DNA of 64,000 nt from Rhodospirillaceae bacterium (GCA_947476695.1 CANJRD010000001.1:558001-622000); one strand, 5' to 3'; shown: positions 1-11,625, counted from the stretch's first letter. Notes: generated from the sequence alone by a model not told the origin. Made by a program: numbers and translations.

Positions 1-68
1 GCAATGGCATTGGCGCATCCGCCAAGCATCCCGGCGCTGAAGAGGAGCGCGATTGCGTAGGGAGTCAT
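1..68 (-). CDS. Lipoprotein, N-terminal fragment only
   Basis: This is the 5' end of a minus-strand gene that leaves the window at base 1. The 22 visible residues form a lipoprotein signal peptide: a short polar start, a hydrophobic core (IALLFSAGML) and a lipobox LGGC with the cysteine at residue 18. Residue +2 is Ala, so there is no inner-membrane retention Asp. The gene starts 10 bases after the preceding minus-strand gene stops, so the two are probably co-transcribed. Nothing can be said about the mature protein. Confidence 0.6.
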   Translation of the reverse strand, partial: MTPYAIALLFSAGMLGGCANAI

Positions 69-78
69 GACCGCAGGC

Positions 79-1476
79 TTACCAGCCCGAGGCGATCCGT
101 TCCACCAGCTGCTTCACGGTTGGCACGAACCCGTTGGAGTACCAGGGGTCCTGGCCGAAGCGATAGGCGTTGTGCCCGGCGAACATCAGCTCGTTCTCGA
201 TGGAGCCATCGTGCACGATGTTCTGCAGCGTCTTCTGAATGCAGAAGCTGCGCGGGTCGGCCTTGCGGCCCGTGGTGCCTTCCTCGTTCTGTGACCAGTT
301 GGAGAACTGGCAGGCCGAGAGGCAGCCCATGCAGGCGATCTGGTCGGCACGGATGTCCTCGGCCTTCGCCGGCGTGACGTAGATCAGCGTCGAATCCGGC
401 GTTTTCATCGCTTCGGTAAAGCCCTGCGCGACCCAAGCCTCGGCGCGCTTCTTGTCGCCGGGGGTAACGTAGACGTCGCGCTTGCGCGCGCCGACGCTCA
501 GCGCCGTGTCGTGTGCGCCCAAGGGCTCTTGCGAGAACGCGATCTGCCGCTCGCTGCGGTGCTCGAGCTCGTCCAGGAACGTGTTGTGCACGGCCGACGA
601 ATAGAACCCCGTCGGGCTGAAACGATGCAGGTGAACGTCGCCGGGCTTCAGATCGAGCAGGCGCTTCTTCCAGGGCATCGGGATCGGGCTTTCCGTCGTC
701 AGCAATGGGCGCGTGCCGAACTGGAAAGCGATGGGGCCGATCTCGGGATTGTCGAGCCAATGCTCCCATTCCGACAGCCACCACACGCCGCCGGCCATGA
801 TGATCGGCGTGCGCGTCAGGCCAACTTCGTTCATCACCTGACGAAGCGCTGCGACACGCGGATACGGATCTTCCCGTTTGCGCGGGTCTTCGGAATTCGA
901 CAGGCCGTTGTGTCCGCCGGCCAGCCACGGGTCTTCATAGACCACGCCGCCCAGCAGTTCCTGATGCTTGCTGTAGGCACGCTTCCACAAGGCGCGGAAG
1001 GCGCGGCCCGAAGAGATGATCGGATAGTAGTGAACGTTATATTCCGTCGCGAGCTCGGCGAGTTTGTAGGGCATGCCCGCGCCGCAGGTGACGCCGTGAA
1101 TCATGCCGGGGCATTTCTCGAGCACGCCGCGCATTACGCGTTCCGCGCCCGCCATCTCCCAGAGGATGTTCATGTTCAGCAGGCCGCGTCCGCCGCGCGT
1201 CTCATGCGCGATGCGCGCCTGCGTGATGCCGCCGTCGATCGCATAGCGCAGCAATTCTTCGTAACGCTCGCGGCGCGTCTTGCCGTGATAGATCTGTGGG
1301 ATCGGCTTGCCGTTCGCATCGAACGAGTCCGCGTTCACGCCGGAGAAGGTGCCGATGCCATGCGCCGACGCCCAGGCGCCCGAGCTTTGGCCGTTGGACA
1401 CGGCGACGCCTTTGCCGCCTTCGATAATCGGCAGGACTTCCTGGCCAGCAATAACGATCGGGTTCAGCGCTTTCAA
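79..1476 (-). CDS. Nitronate monooxygenase-like FMN flavoprotein
   Basis: 465 residues, resembling the nitronate monooxygenase / 2-nitropropane dioxygenase TIM-barrel flavoproteins, which oxidise alkyl nitronates with FMN and oxygen. The family signals are the N-terminal Gly-rich strand (NGQSSGAWASAHGIG), the strand IIMAGGVWW and the phosphate-binding stretch FQFGTRPLLTTESP. A cluster CMGCLSAC lies near residues 383-390 in a C-terminal extension that ordinary members lack, so this may be a distinct subfamily, possibly binding metal or Fe-S. The start is TTG with GAGGA seven bases upstream. A lipoprotein gene follows on the same strand. The fold is fairly sure, the substrate is not. Confidence 0.75.
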   Translation of the reverse strand: MKALNPIVIAGQEVLPIIEGGKGVAVSNGQSSGAWASAHGIGTFSGVNADSFDANGKPIPQIYHGKTRRERYEELLRYAIDGGITQARIAHETRGGRGLLNMNILWEMAGAERVMRGVLEKCPGMIHGVTCGAGMPYKLAELATEYNVHYYPIISSGRAFRALWKRAYSKHQELLGGVVYEDPWLAGGHNGLSNSEDPRKREDPYPRVAALRQVMNEVGLTRTPIIMAGGVWWLSEWEHWLDNPEIGPIAFQFGTRPLLTTESPIPMPWKKRLLDLKPGDVHLHRFSPTGFYSSAVHNTFLDELEHRSERQIAFSQEPLGAHDTALSVGARKRDVYVTPGDKKRAEAWVAQGFTEAMKTPDSTLIYVTPAKAEDIRADQIACMGCLSACQFSNWSQNEEGTTGRKADPRSFCIQKTLQNIVHDGSIENELMFAGHNAYRFGQDPWYSNGFVPTVKQLVERIASGW

Positions 1477-1629
1477 GCGTCTATCCTCGTGATATTCCAG
1501 TCGCGATTTCGGGGTGTGCCAATGGGCTCACACGGCTATCGAGCCGTCCCTCCCGTGCCATCCATCGACGGGCGCAATATAAGCATAATTAGACCCGAAA
1601 CCAAGGCGATCTGTAAGCCCGTCAGGGGG

Positions 1630-2370
1630 TTAGGTAGGGGGGAAGTGTTTCAGCATCAAGGCCGGGTAATCGGTGAAAATCGAGTCAACGCCCCAGCTGA
1701 ACAGCAAGGAGGCCCGTTCTGGGGCGTTCACCGTATACGCACTTACGCGATACCCGGCGGCCTTCATCTCGGCCACCTGCGCCGCGTCGAGATGGGCCTG
1801 GTTCGCGCCAAATCCGAACAGCTCCAACGTACGGCCGAGCGCTGCCCAGTCGTCCGGCCGGCGGTCGAACAGGAAGCTGCGCGGCAATGTGGGCGCGAGA
1901 TCTTTCGCCACACCTACACAAATCCGCGAGAAACTGGAGATCAGCGGCGTCGGCAGGCTGCCGTGCCAGTTGTCGGCCACCGTGGCGAGAGCGATTTCGG
2001 CTGTTTCCACCTCGCGGCCGCGGTCGGGTTTGATTTCCATGTTGAAGGCCAGCCCCAGCGTACCCAGGGTTTCGAGCACCTCTTCCAGGGTGGGCACCAT
2101 TTCGCCGGCGAAGGCTGCGCCGAACCAGCTGCCGGCGTCCAGATGCGTCAGCACCTCGAACGTTGTTTCCGCCAGCAGGCCCTGGCCGTCGGTGGTGCGG
2201 TCGAGCTCGTCGTCGTGAAACACCACGGGCCGCGCGTCGCTGGTCAGCGTGGCGTCGAACTCGACCCAGGTCGCGCCGGCGGCGGCGGCGGCGCGGAAAG
2301 CAGCCAGCGTGTTCTCCGGCGCGGTGCCGGACGAACCCCGGTGGGCGATGATGGGGGAAAGCTTGATCAT
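1630..2370 (-). CDS. ugpQ: Glycerophosphodiester phosphodiesterase
   Basis: 246 residues, a full-length cytosolic UgpQ-type GDPD. It hydrolyses glycerophosphodiesters from phospholipid turnover to glycerol-3-phosphate and an alcohol. The signature begins at residue 9 (HRGSSGTAPENT). The acidic metal ligands lie in EFDATL near residue 38 and the second histidine in VFHDDELDRT near residue 52. There is no signal peptide. The start codon is unusual because the 3' arm of a 25-bp inverted repeat ends two bases before ATG and no clear Shine-Dalgarno sequence is visible, so the initiation region would be folded in the mRNA. Confidence 0.9.
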   Translation of the reverse strand: MIKLSPIIAHRGSSGTAPENTLAAFRAAAAAGATWVEFDATLTSDARPVVFHDDELDRTTDGQGLLAETTFEVLTHLDAGSWFGAAFAGEMVPTLEEVLETLGTLGLAFNMEIKPDRGREVETAEIALATVADNWHGSLPTPLISSFSRICVGVAKDLAPTLPRSFLFDRRPDDWAALGRTLELFGFGANQAHLDAAQVAEMKAAGYRVSAYTVNAPERASLLFSWGVDSIFTDYPALMLKHFPPT

Positions 2371-2372
2371 GA

Positions 2373-2449
2373 TAGTGCCGCCGATTTGAAGTTCCCACAG
2401 CGGTAGTGGCGGACTCGAGTTGGGAACTTCAAATCGAATCGCGGCACTA
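2373..2449. repeat. Palindromic element 1, 77 bp
   Basis: Left arm 2373-2397 and right arm 2421-2449 are complementary over 16 bp (core TTTGAAGTTCCCA) plus 9 bp (TAGTGCCGC), broken only by a 4-base insertion (AATC) at 2437-2440. The loop is 23 bases. The element abuts the ugpQ start codon. It shares the outer TAGTGC and inner GAAGTTC parts with the next element. Confidence 0.85.
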
Positions 2450-2467
2450 GATTCATATAGTCGGCTC

Positions 2468-2542
2468 GTGCTTTTGGGTTTCCGAAGTTCGTAACGATGC
2501 CTGACGCGGGCAAAGACGAACTTCGGAAAGCCGCACTAGCAC
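2468..2542. repeat. Palindromic element 2, 75 bp
   Basis: A perfect 14-bp inner stem (TTTCCGAAGTTCGT at 2479-2492 with its complement at 2516-2529) is closed by GTGC/GCAC at the outer ends (2468-2471 and 2539-2542). The loop is 23 bases, the same length as in element 1. The GAAGTTC core and the TAGTGC-type end are shared, while the middle of the stem differs on both arms. This looks like two members of one family. Confidence 0.8.
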
Positions 2543-2574
2543 AAAGAATAAGGGCGCGAGTTGCCTCGCGCCCT
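2543..2574 (-). terminator. Rho-independent terminator of pnp
   Basis: A perfect 10-bp stem AGGGCGCGAG / CTCGCGCCCT (2551-2560 with 2565-2574) and a 4-base loop are followed on the minus strand by TATTCTTTGT. It begins seven bases after the pnp stop codon. Confidence 0.85.
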
Positions 2575-2581
2575 GGTCTTC

Positions 2582-4717
2582 TTAGCCTTCGATCGGCGCC
2601 GGCTGGTCGCCGCTGTCGAGGTCGAGGCCGGTAGCCTGGTCGACCCGCTTCATCGACAATTTCACCTTGCCGCGATCGTCGATGGCCAGGCACTTCACCT
2701 TCACGATGTCGCCTTCCTTCACGACGTCCGAGACCTGCTGGACGCGCTTGGAAGCGAGTTCGGAGATGTGCACAAGGCCGTCACGCTTGCCGAGGAAGTT
2801 CACGAACGCGCCGAAGTCCATGATCTTCACCACAGCGCCGGTGTAGATCACGCCGATTTCCGGCTCCGCGACGATTTCGCGGATGCGGCGCACGGCTTCG
2901 TTCATCTTGTCCTGATCGGCCGAGGCCACGCGCACGGTGCCGTCGTCCTCGATGTCGATCTTCGTGCCGGTCGACTCCTGCAGTTCGCGGATGACCTTGC
3001 CGCCCGTGCCGATGACTTCGCGGATCTTGTCCTTCGGGATATGCAGCGTGGTGATGCGCGGCGCGTGCTGCGCGACGGAGTCGCGTGCGCCGGTCATCGC
3101 CTTGCTCATTTCGCCGAGGATGTGCAGACGACCGTCTTTCGCCTGGCGCAGCGCGATATCCATGATCTCGCGGGTGATGGACGTGATCTTGATGTCCATC
3201 TGCAGCGAGGTCACGCCCTTGTCGGTGCCGGCCACCTTGAAGTCCATGTCGCCCAGGTGATCTTCGTCGCCCAGGATGTCGGACAGCACGGCGAAACGGT
3301 CGCCTTCCTTGATCAGGCCCATGGCGATACCCGCCACCGGGCGTTCGATCGGCACGCCCGCATCCATCATCGCCAGCGAAGAACCGCAAACCGTCGCCAT
3401 CGACGACGAGCCGTTCGACTCGGTGATTTCGGAAACGATGCGCAGCGTGTACGGGAACTTCTCGCGTTCCGGCAGCAGCGGCTTGATCGAGCGCCAGGCC
3501 AGCTTGCCGTGGCCGATTTCGCGGCGGCCCGGCGAACCCATGCGGCCCACTTCGCCCACCGAGTACGGCGGGAAGTTGTAGTGCAGCATGAAGAACTCAC
3601 GGTATTCGCCTTCGAGCGCGTCGATGATCTGCTCGTCCTGGCCGGTGCCGAGGGTCGCCGTGACCAGCGCCTGCGTCTCACCGCGTGTGAACAGCGCCGA
3701 GCCGTGCGCGCGGGGCAGGATGCCGGTGTCGATCTCGATCTGACGCACGGTCTTGGTATCGCGACCGTCGATGCGCTTGCCGGTGTCGAGGATGTTGTTG
3801 CGGACGACGTCGGCTTCCATGTGCTTCAGCACTTTGCCGGCCACCGCGATCTCGGCGGCGTTCTCGCCCAGGCTGGCCAGCGCGGTCTTCTTCACCACGC
3901 CCACGGCGGCGTAACGGTCTTGCTTCACCTGGTTGGTGTAAGCCTTCGCGAGATCGCCGGTGTAAGCCTTGAACTTGTCCTTCACCACCGCGACTTCCGG
4001 CGCTTCCGGCGTCAGGGCGAACGGCTCTTTCGCGCACTGTTCGGCCAGCGAGATGATCGCGTCGATCACGACCATCATCTGGTCGTGGCCGAAGTTCACA
4101 GCGCCGAGCATGATTTCTTCGGACAGTTCGTAGGCCAGCGATTCGACCATCAGCACGCCTTCGCGCGTACCGGCGACGACGAGGTCGAGCTGCGACTTCG
4201 CCAGTTCTTCCGAGGTCGGGTTCAGGACGTATTGGCCGTCGATGTAGCCGACGCGGGCGGCGGCGATCGGACCCAGGAACGGAATGCCCGAGATCGTCAG
4301 GGCGGCCGAGCAGCCGACCAGCGCGACGATATCCGGATCGTTCTTCAGGTCGTGCGACAGCGTGGTCGCCACAACCTGGGTCTCGTTGCGATAGGATTCA
4401 TGGAACAGCGGGCGGATCGGACGATCGATCAGACGCGAGGTCAGCACTTCCTTTTCGGTCGGGCGCCCTTCGCGCTTGAAGAAGCCGCCCGGGATCTTAC
4501 CGGCGGCGAAAGTCTTTTCCTGGTAGTTCACCGTCAGCGGGAAAAAGTCGATGCCGGGCTTCGGCGAGCGCGCACCGACGGCGGTGCACAGAACGGTGGT
4601 TTCGCCATAGGTGGCCATGATGGCGCCGTCAGCCTGACGCGCGACGCGGCCGGTCTCGAGGACGAGCTTGCGGCCGCCCCAGTCGATTTCCTTGCGAAAA
4701 ACCTTGAACATAGACAT
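2582..4717 (-). CDS. pnp: Polyribonucleotide nucleotidyltransferase (PNPase)
   Basis: 711 residues. PNPase degrades RNA 3' to 5' by phosphorolysis and is a degradosome component. The two RNase PH domains with the linking helical domain fill about residues 1-550. A KH domain ([12 protein letters not shown]) spans about 554-619 and an S1 domain ([13 protein letters not shown]) about 620-690. I chose ATG at 4717 ([10 protein letters not shown]) because AGGA lies eight bases upstream; a second in-frame ATG at 4711 is possible. The open frame extends further upstream but that part is not protein-like. rpsO lies upstream across a structured 317-base spacer, the conserved rpsO-pnp order. Confidence 0.97.
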   Translation of the reverse strand: MSMFKVFRKEIDWGGRKLVLETGRVARQADGAIMATYGETTVLCTAVGARSPKPGIDFFPLTVNYQEKTFAAGKIPGGFFKREGRPTEKEVLTSRLIDRPIRPLFHESYRNETQVVATTLSHDLKNDPDIVALVGCSAALTISGIPFLGPIAAARVGYIDGQYVLNPTSEELAKSQLDLVVAGTREGVLMVESLAYELSEEIMLGAVNFGHDQMMVVIDAIISLAEQCAKEPFALTPEAPEVAVVKDKFKAYTGDLAKAYTNQVKQDRYAAVGVVKKTALASLGENAAEIAVAGKVLKHMEADVVRNNILDTGKRIDGRDTKTVRQIEIDTGILPRAHGSALFTRGETQALVTATLGTGQDEQIIDALEGEYREFFMLHYNFPPYSVGEVGRMGSPGRREIGHGKLAWRSIKPLLPEREKFPYTLRIVSEITESNGSSSMATVCGSSLAMMDAGVPIERPVAGIAMGLIKEGDRFAVLSDILGDEDHLGDMDFKVAGTDKGVTSLQMDIKITSITREIMDIALRQAKDGRLHILGEMSKAMTGARDSVAQHAPRITTLHIPKDKIREVIGTGGKVIRELQESTGTKIDIEDDGTVRVASADQDKMNEAVRRIREIVAEPEIGVIYTGAVVKIMDFGAFVNFLGKRDGLVHISELASKRVQQVSDVVKEGDIVKVKCLAIDDRGKVKLSMKRVDQATGLDLDSGDQPAPIEG

Positions 4718-4955
4718 GTCGTAATTCCTTCCTTCCTCATGGACCGGCACCGGATTGTGCGCCCGGCTCTCCGTCCTCGGCCGACTGTTCTTAAGTGCAG
4801 CGGACCAGGACGACGTGAGGTTGAGCCGAGATTTCGATCCCCGTCGCTCCATGCCTTCGCACGATGAGCGGCGATTCCGCGCGATCGCGCATTTCAGGCG
4901 CAATCGTTTGATGCCGAAGCCGCACCTGCGGCTAAGGCGTCATCGTTCCCCAGAA

Positions 4956-5018
4956 CGCACGCGCGCACGTTCGCCGCACTGGATTGCTCCAGTACGCGGC
5001 GGAACGCCAGCGCGTGCG
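4956..5018 (-). promoter_or_regulatory. Long stem-loop in the rpsO-pnp spacer
   Basis: The 317-base gene-free spacer 4718-5034 contains an extended hairpin. CGCACGCGC (4956-4964) pairs with GCGCGTGCG (5010-5018), TTCGCCGC (4970-4977) pairs with 4996-5004 around a bulge, and ACTGGA (4978-4983) pairs with TCCAGT (4988-4993) across a 4-base loop. There is no U-run after it, so it is a poor terminator. Its place matches the pnp leader that RNase III and PNPase use for autoregulation in E. coli; that role here is inference. I see nothing else in the spacer. Confidence 0.5.
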
Positions 5019-5034
5019 GTGAGCATCGTCGCCT

Positions 5035-5304
5035 TTAACGGCGGATGCCGAGACGACCGATCAGGGTCTCATAGCGCTGCGTCGACTTGCCTTTGAGATA
5101 GTCGAGCAGACGGCGGCGCTGTCCCACCATCATCAGCAGGCCACGACGGGAATGGTTGTCCTTCGTGTGGCCCTTCAGATGTTCGGTCAGGTTCTTGATG
5201 CGTTCGGACAGGATCGCCACCTGGACTTCCGGCGAGCCGGAATCGTTTTCAGCCGTGGCATATTCCTTCACGACCGCCTTCTTGCGTTCTGGCGTAATCG
5301 ACAT
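5035..5304 (-). CDS. rpsO: 30S ribosomal protein uS15
   Basis: 89 residues, the normal length for S15, a primary binder of 16S rRNA that organises the platform of the small subunit. The typical helix ([21 protein letters not shown]) and the basic stretch ([10 protein letters not shown]...RRRLLDYL) are intact. It follows truB by 15 bases on the same strand, so it is probably in the transcript running from rimP-nusA to pnp. Confidence 0.98.
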   Translation of the reverse strand: MSITPERKKAVVKEYATAENDSGSPEVQVAILSERIKNLTEHLKGHTKDNHSRRGLLMMVGQRRRLLDYLKGKSTQRYETLIGRLGIRR

Positions 5305-5319
5305 CGGGCACTCCTATGA

Positions 5320-6246
5320 TCAGTGGTTCATGACCCGGACGGGACGGACCATTCCGTCTCCGACCTCCGCGACCGCAATCAGCTTGTCCCCACACTTGGC
5401 CTGAACGGCCATGCCTGGCACGAGGCCAGAAAGGGGAGTTCGCCTTGCCACGGGCCAAAGCGCGATGGCTTGACCGAGGCTGACGCGGCGGGCCTCTTCC
5501 ACGGTCAGGGCCAGTGCCGGGATGTCGTCCAGCACGGTCTCGACCGGCAGAAGATGCGCGGAATTGGCGGCGTTATGCCCGAGGGCCTCCAAGTTCGCCA
5601 GTGAAATCGAGGCTTTCTCATTGAAGACGCCACAGCGGGTACGTCGAAGACGTGAAATATGTCCAACAGTATCAATGGCTTGGGCCAAATCACGGACCAG
5701 GGCGCGGATATAGGTGCCTTTGCCGCAGTCGACCTCGAAGTCGGCGTGGTCGGCGTCGATCATCCGCACCAGGCGGAAGTCGTGGACGTCGACCTCGCGC
5801 GGAGGGATTTCCACCTCTTCCTGACGCCGGGCGCGGGCATAGGCCCGTTCGCCGTCGATCTTGATGGCCGAATACACCGGCGGCACCTGAGTGATGCGGC
5901 CGATGAAGCGGGGCAGGGCGGCGCGGATTTCGGTTTCGGTCGGCCGGTTGGCCGACGTGGCGATGATCTCGCCTTCGCTGTCGTCGGTGGCCGTGGCGGC
6001 GCCCCAGGTGATCTCGAAGGTATAGGTCTTGCGACCGTCCATGACGAAGTTGACCGTCTTGGTCGCCTCGCCCAGCGCGATGGGCAGCATGCCGGTGGCC
6101 AAGGGATCGAGCGTGCCGCCATGCCCGGCCTTGGCCGCGTCCAGCGCGCGCTTCACGCGCGCGACGACGGTGGACGATGAAATGCCGGTGGGCTTGTCGA
6201 CGGCGATCCAGCCGTGGATCGGCTGGCCTTTCGGTTTACGCGCCAT
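5320..6246 (-). CDS. truB: tRNA pseudouridine-55 synthase
   Basis: 308 residues. TruB makes pseudouridine 55 in the T-loop of tRNAs. The catalytic motif GGTLDPLATG sits at residues 43-52 with the nucleophile Asp47. The N-terminal HGWIAVDKPTGISS and the later GKGTYIRALVRDLA stretch are also family signatures. The C-terminal part carries a PUA-like region ending in VRPVRVMNH. The start codon overlaps the last 11 bases of rbfA, which suggests translational coupling. Confidence 0.97.
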   Translation of the reverse strand: MARKPKGQPIHGWIAVDKPTGISSSTVVARVKRALDAAKAGHGGTLDPLATGMLPIALGEATKTVNFVMDGRKTYTFEITWGAATATDDSEGEIIATSANRPTETEIRAALPRFIGRITQVPPVYSAIKIDGERAYARARRQEEVEIPPREVDVHDFRLVRMIDADHADFEVDCGKGTYIRALVRDLAQAIDTVGHISRLRRTRCGVFNEKASISLANLEALGHNAANSAHLLPVETVLDDIPALALTVEEARRVSLGQAIALWPVARRTPLSGLVPGMAVQAKCGDKLIAVAEVGDGMVRPVRVMNH

Positions 6247-6691
6247 CAGGCTTGTCGGCGGCGGTGTCGTCGCCCTCGCCCTCGCCGTCGTGATTGCCGT
6301 CTTTGTCTTCGCGCAGGTCGCGGGCGACCTCGGGCTTGTGCAGCAGCGTCAAGATATGCGCCGCTTCGTCGAAGCTGTTGTCGGAGGCGAAGGACAGATC
6401 GGGGATATAGCGCAGCGATAATTGCGCGGCCATCTCGCGGCGCAGATACGGCTTCACGCGCTTCAGGCCTTCGAGGATGGCGTCCATCTGGCCACCGCCC
6501 AGCGGCACCACATACACGCGCGCATGGCGCATGTCGGCCGAGGGTCGCACCTCGGTCACGGTCAGGCGCACGTTGGCGAGTGCGGGATCGCGCAGCGTTT
6601 CGCGTTCGAAGATCCGCGCCAGAACGTGGCGGATCTCTTCGCCGATACGCAACTGCCGCTGACCCGGCGCTTTGGGGCGTTGTTTAGCCAT
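6236..6691 (-). CDS. rbfA: Ribosome-binding factor A
   Basis: 151 residues. RbfA is a KH-fold protein that matures the 5' end of 16S rRNA in the 30S subunit. It has the family's N-terminal RQLRIGEEIRHVLARIFER helix, the strand LTVTEVRPSADMRHARVYV and the segment LSLRYIPDLSFASDNSFDEA. A tail of about 25 acidic and Gly-rich residues (EDKDGNHDGEGEGDD) follows and is probably disordered. It lies between infB and truB, the classical order. Confidence 0.96.
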   Translation of the reverse strand: MAKQRPKAPGQRQLRIGEEIRHVLARIFERETLRDPALANVRLTVTEVRPSADMRHARVYVVPLGGGQMDAILEGLKRVKPYLRREMAAQLSLRYIPDLSFASDNSFDEAAHILTLLHKPEVARDLREDKDGNHDGEGEGDDTAADKPDGA

Positions 6692-6761
6692 GGAAGTCCT
6701 AACGACGCGGATCGGCGCAAGCTCGCGCGCCGACGCTTTCCAACGGAGCGCGAAGCCCCCC

Positions 6762-9290
<2,529 letters not shown>

Positions 9291-9388
9291 GCTTATCTAA
9301 CCGTAACCTGTCTATCTCGCGTGAAACTGTTGCATCGTGATGAGGCCTTGCGAACGAAACGCCGCTCGCGAAGTCATCGTGTCATCCG

Positions 9389-10021
9389 TCAGACGGGGGT
9401 GCGCATCATTCCCCGGTAACGTGCAGCGTCGTCCAAAATCCGGCGCGTCAAATCGGCCTGCGCCAAAGCCATGTGGACTGCGGCATCGCGCCCGACGGCG
9501 GCGCCCAGCTCATCCATCGTGAACACGTCGACCACCGGCACGTTCGGCGCGAGACCCGTCACCTTGCGGCGTTCCGGCAACGAACCGTCGGCGGCCTCGA
9601 ATAAAGCGCCGGTTCGGCCCGACGAAATCTGAGCACGAACTTTCTCTGCACCGGCGACGACGAGACCTGCGCGGCGTGCCAGCCCGAGGAGATTGAGACA
9701 GCGGCGCCGCAGGAGATCCGCGACCGTATCGGCCAAGTTCGCCGGGACCGTGACGTTGCCCCGCGCAGCCTTAGCAAACAGCCGCTTCGACGCTGCTGTT
9801 TCTACCATATCGCGTTGGGCGCTCAACCATAAACCCCGCCCGGGCAGGCGGTTATCCACATCGGGAACGATGGTCCCATCGGGCCCGGCGACGAAGCGGA
9901 TCATCTCGCGCGGGTCCTTCGACTCGCCCGTTACGATACAGCGACGCGTATTCGCATCGCCCGTTTCCGCGGCGTCATCCAGATCCGTGGTCTCTTCCAG
10001 CGCCGTGACCATTTCAATCAC
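9389..10021 (-). CDS. ylxR: YlxR-family RNA-binding protein with L7Ae-like domain
   Basis: 210 residues. The N-terminal half is a YlxR/DUF448 domain: RRCIVTGESKDPREMIRFV near residue 26 and PGRGLWL near residue 60. The C-terminal half, starting LNLLGLARRAGLVVAGAEKV, is an L7Ae/eL30-like RNA-binding domain. The two-domain form is usual in Alphaproteobacteria, where the gene always sits between nusA and infB. YlxR has been linked to RNase P and transcription control in other bacteria; its role here is not shown. The start is GTG at 10021, or ATG three codons later, with no strong ribosome-binding site. Confidence 0.9.
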   Translation of the reverse strand: MIEMVTALEETTDLDDAAETGDANTRRCIVTGESKDPREMIRFVAGPDGTIVPDVDNRLPGRGLWLSAQRDMVETAASKRLFAKAARGNVTVPANLADTVADLLRRRCLNLLGLARRAGLVVAGAEKVRAQISSGRTGALFEAADGSLPERRKVTGLAPNVPVVDVFTMDELGAAVGRDAAVHMALAQADLTRRILDDAARYRGMMRTPV

Positions 10022-10041
10022 GCGCAGGGCCCGAGTCGATC

Positions 10042-11592
10042 CTAGCCTTCAGCCGGGGCGACAGCGTCGCCTTCGGCCTTGGCATCCGGGAACCAATGCG
10101 CGCGGGCCGCCATGATGATCTTGTTGGCGGTGTCCACATCCATGCCGTCGCCCAGCAATTCGACCAGCTCGTCGCCGGCGAGATCGGCGAGATCGTCGAG
10201 CGTCTTCACGCCCTTTTCGCCCAGGGTGACGATTTTCTTGCCTTCCAGGCCTTCGATCTCGGCATTGATCAGGTCTTCGGCGACGCCAAGCTCAGTGAGC
10301 CGCGTGATCAGCTTCTTGTTCTCTTCTTCGATGTAAGTCGTGGCACGCTCCTTGAGTTCGTTGGCCACGTCTTCGTCGAAGCCTTCGATGTCGGTCAATT
10401 CTTCGATCGGAACGAAAGCGACTTCCTCGACCGAGGTGAAGCCTTCGGTCACCAGCAGATGGGCAAGCACGTCGTCGACGTCAAGCGCATCCATGAACAT
10501 CTTCGAGCGCGAACGGAACTCTTCCTGACGACGCTCGGATTCTTCGGCTTCGGTCAGGATGTCGATGGTCCAGCCGGTCAGCTGCGAAGCGAGACGCACA
10601 TTCTGACCGCGGCGGCCGATGGCGAGCGACAGCTGCTCGTCCGGCACCACGACTTCGATACGGCCGGAATCTTCGTCCAGCACGACCTTGGTGACTTCGG
10701 CGGGCGCGAGACCGTTGACGACGAACGTCGCCGGATCCTGGTTCCACTGGATGATGTCGATCTTCTCGCCTTGCAGTTCGGCAACCACCGCCTGCACGCG
10801 CGAACCGCGCATACCGACGCAAGCGCCGACCGGATCGATCGAGGAGTCGTTGGAGATCACCGCGATCTTGGCGCGGCTGCCGGGGTCGCGGGCGACGGCT
10901 TTGATCTCGATGATGCCATCATAGATTTCCGGCACTTCCTGCGAGAACAGCGCGGCCATGAATTCCGGCGCGGTGCGCGACATGAAAATCTGCGGGCCGC
11001 GCGGCTCTTCGCGCACGTCCATGATGAAGGCGCGCACGCGGTCGCCGTTCTTGAAATGCTCGCGCGGGATCAATTCGTCGCGGCGTAGCAGGCCTTCGGC
11101 GCGGCCAAGGTCGACGATCACGTTGCCGAATTCGACGCGCTTGACCAGGCCGTTGACGATCTCGCCGATGCGATCCTTGTATTCCGAGTACTGGCGCGCG
11201 CGCTCGGCGTCGCGCACCCGCTGCACGATCACCTGTTTGGCGGTCTGCGCGGCGATGCGGCCGAAATCGATCGGCGGCAGCGGATCGATCAGCACGCCAC
11301 CCATTTCGATATTCGGATCCTTGCGCTTCGCTTTTTCCAGAGTCAGCTGCGTGTTCTCGTTCTCGACGACTTCGACCACCGTCAGATAACGCGCCAGGCG
11401 GATCTCGCCGGTGCGGCGATCGATCGCGGCGCGGATGTCGTTCTCGTGGCCGTACTTGGAACGACCGGCCTTTTGAATGGCCTGCTCCATCGCCACGAAG
11501 ACTTCTTCGCGATCGATGGTCTTGTCGCGGGCGACGGTATCGGCCACCTGCACCAATTCGGGCCGGGCCATTCCGATGCTTTGCTGCGCCAT
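10042..11592 (-). CDS. nusA: Transcription elongation/termination factor NusA
   Basis: 516 residues from the chosen ATG. NusA binds RNA polymerase and nascent RNA, and modulates pausing, termination and antitermination. The N-terminal RNAP-binding domain is followed by S1 (GEIVNGLVKRVEFGNVIVDLG, about 130-200) and two KH domains (GACVGMRGSRVQAVV; AIGRRGQNVRLAS). The C-terminal acidic helix-hairpin-helix repeats run from about 360 to the end. A GTG three codons upstream (11601) is possible but sits too close to its GAGGAC; the ATG at 11592 has better spacing. Confidence 0.97.
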   Translation of the reverse strand: MAQQSIGMARPELVQVADTVARDKTIDREEVFVAMEQAIQKAGRSKYGHENDIRAAIDRRTGEIRLARYLTVVEVVENENTQLTLEKAKRKDPNIEMGGVLIDPLPPIDFGRIAAQTAKQVIVQRVRDAERARQYSEYKDRIGEIVNGLVKRVEFGNVIVDLGRAEGLLRRDELIPREHFKNGDRVRAFIMDVREEPRGPQIFMSRTAPEFMAALFSQEVPEIYDGIIEIKAVARDPGSRAKIAVISNDSSIDPVGACVGMRGSRVQAVVAELQGEKIDIIQWNQDPATFVVNGLAPAEVTKVVLDEDSGRIEVVVPDEQLSLAIGRRGQNVRLASQLTGWTIDILTEAEESERRQEEFRSRSKMFMDALDVDDVLAHLLVTEGFTSVEEVAFVPIEELTDIEGFDEDVANELKERATTYIEEENKKLITRLTELGVAEDLINAEIEGLEGKKIVTLGEKGVKTLDDLADLAGDELVELLGDGMDVDTANKIIMAARAHWFPDAKAEGDAVAPAEG

Positions 11593-11625
11593 GGTCTTCA
11601 CGTCCTCTAGGTCTTCAGTAGGTCT

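Noticed and set aside
2561-4867. A 768-residue open frame on the plus strand over pnp
   Set aside because: It is antisense to a certain gene and its composition (many His, Val, Asp, Arg) is that of a codon shadow in GC-rich DNA. The same applies to the long frames over infB, nusA, the TonB receptor, the HemD-Mic60 gene and ugpQ.
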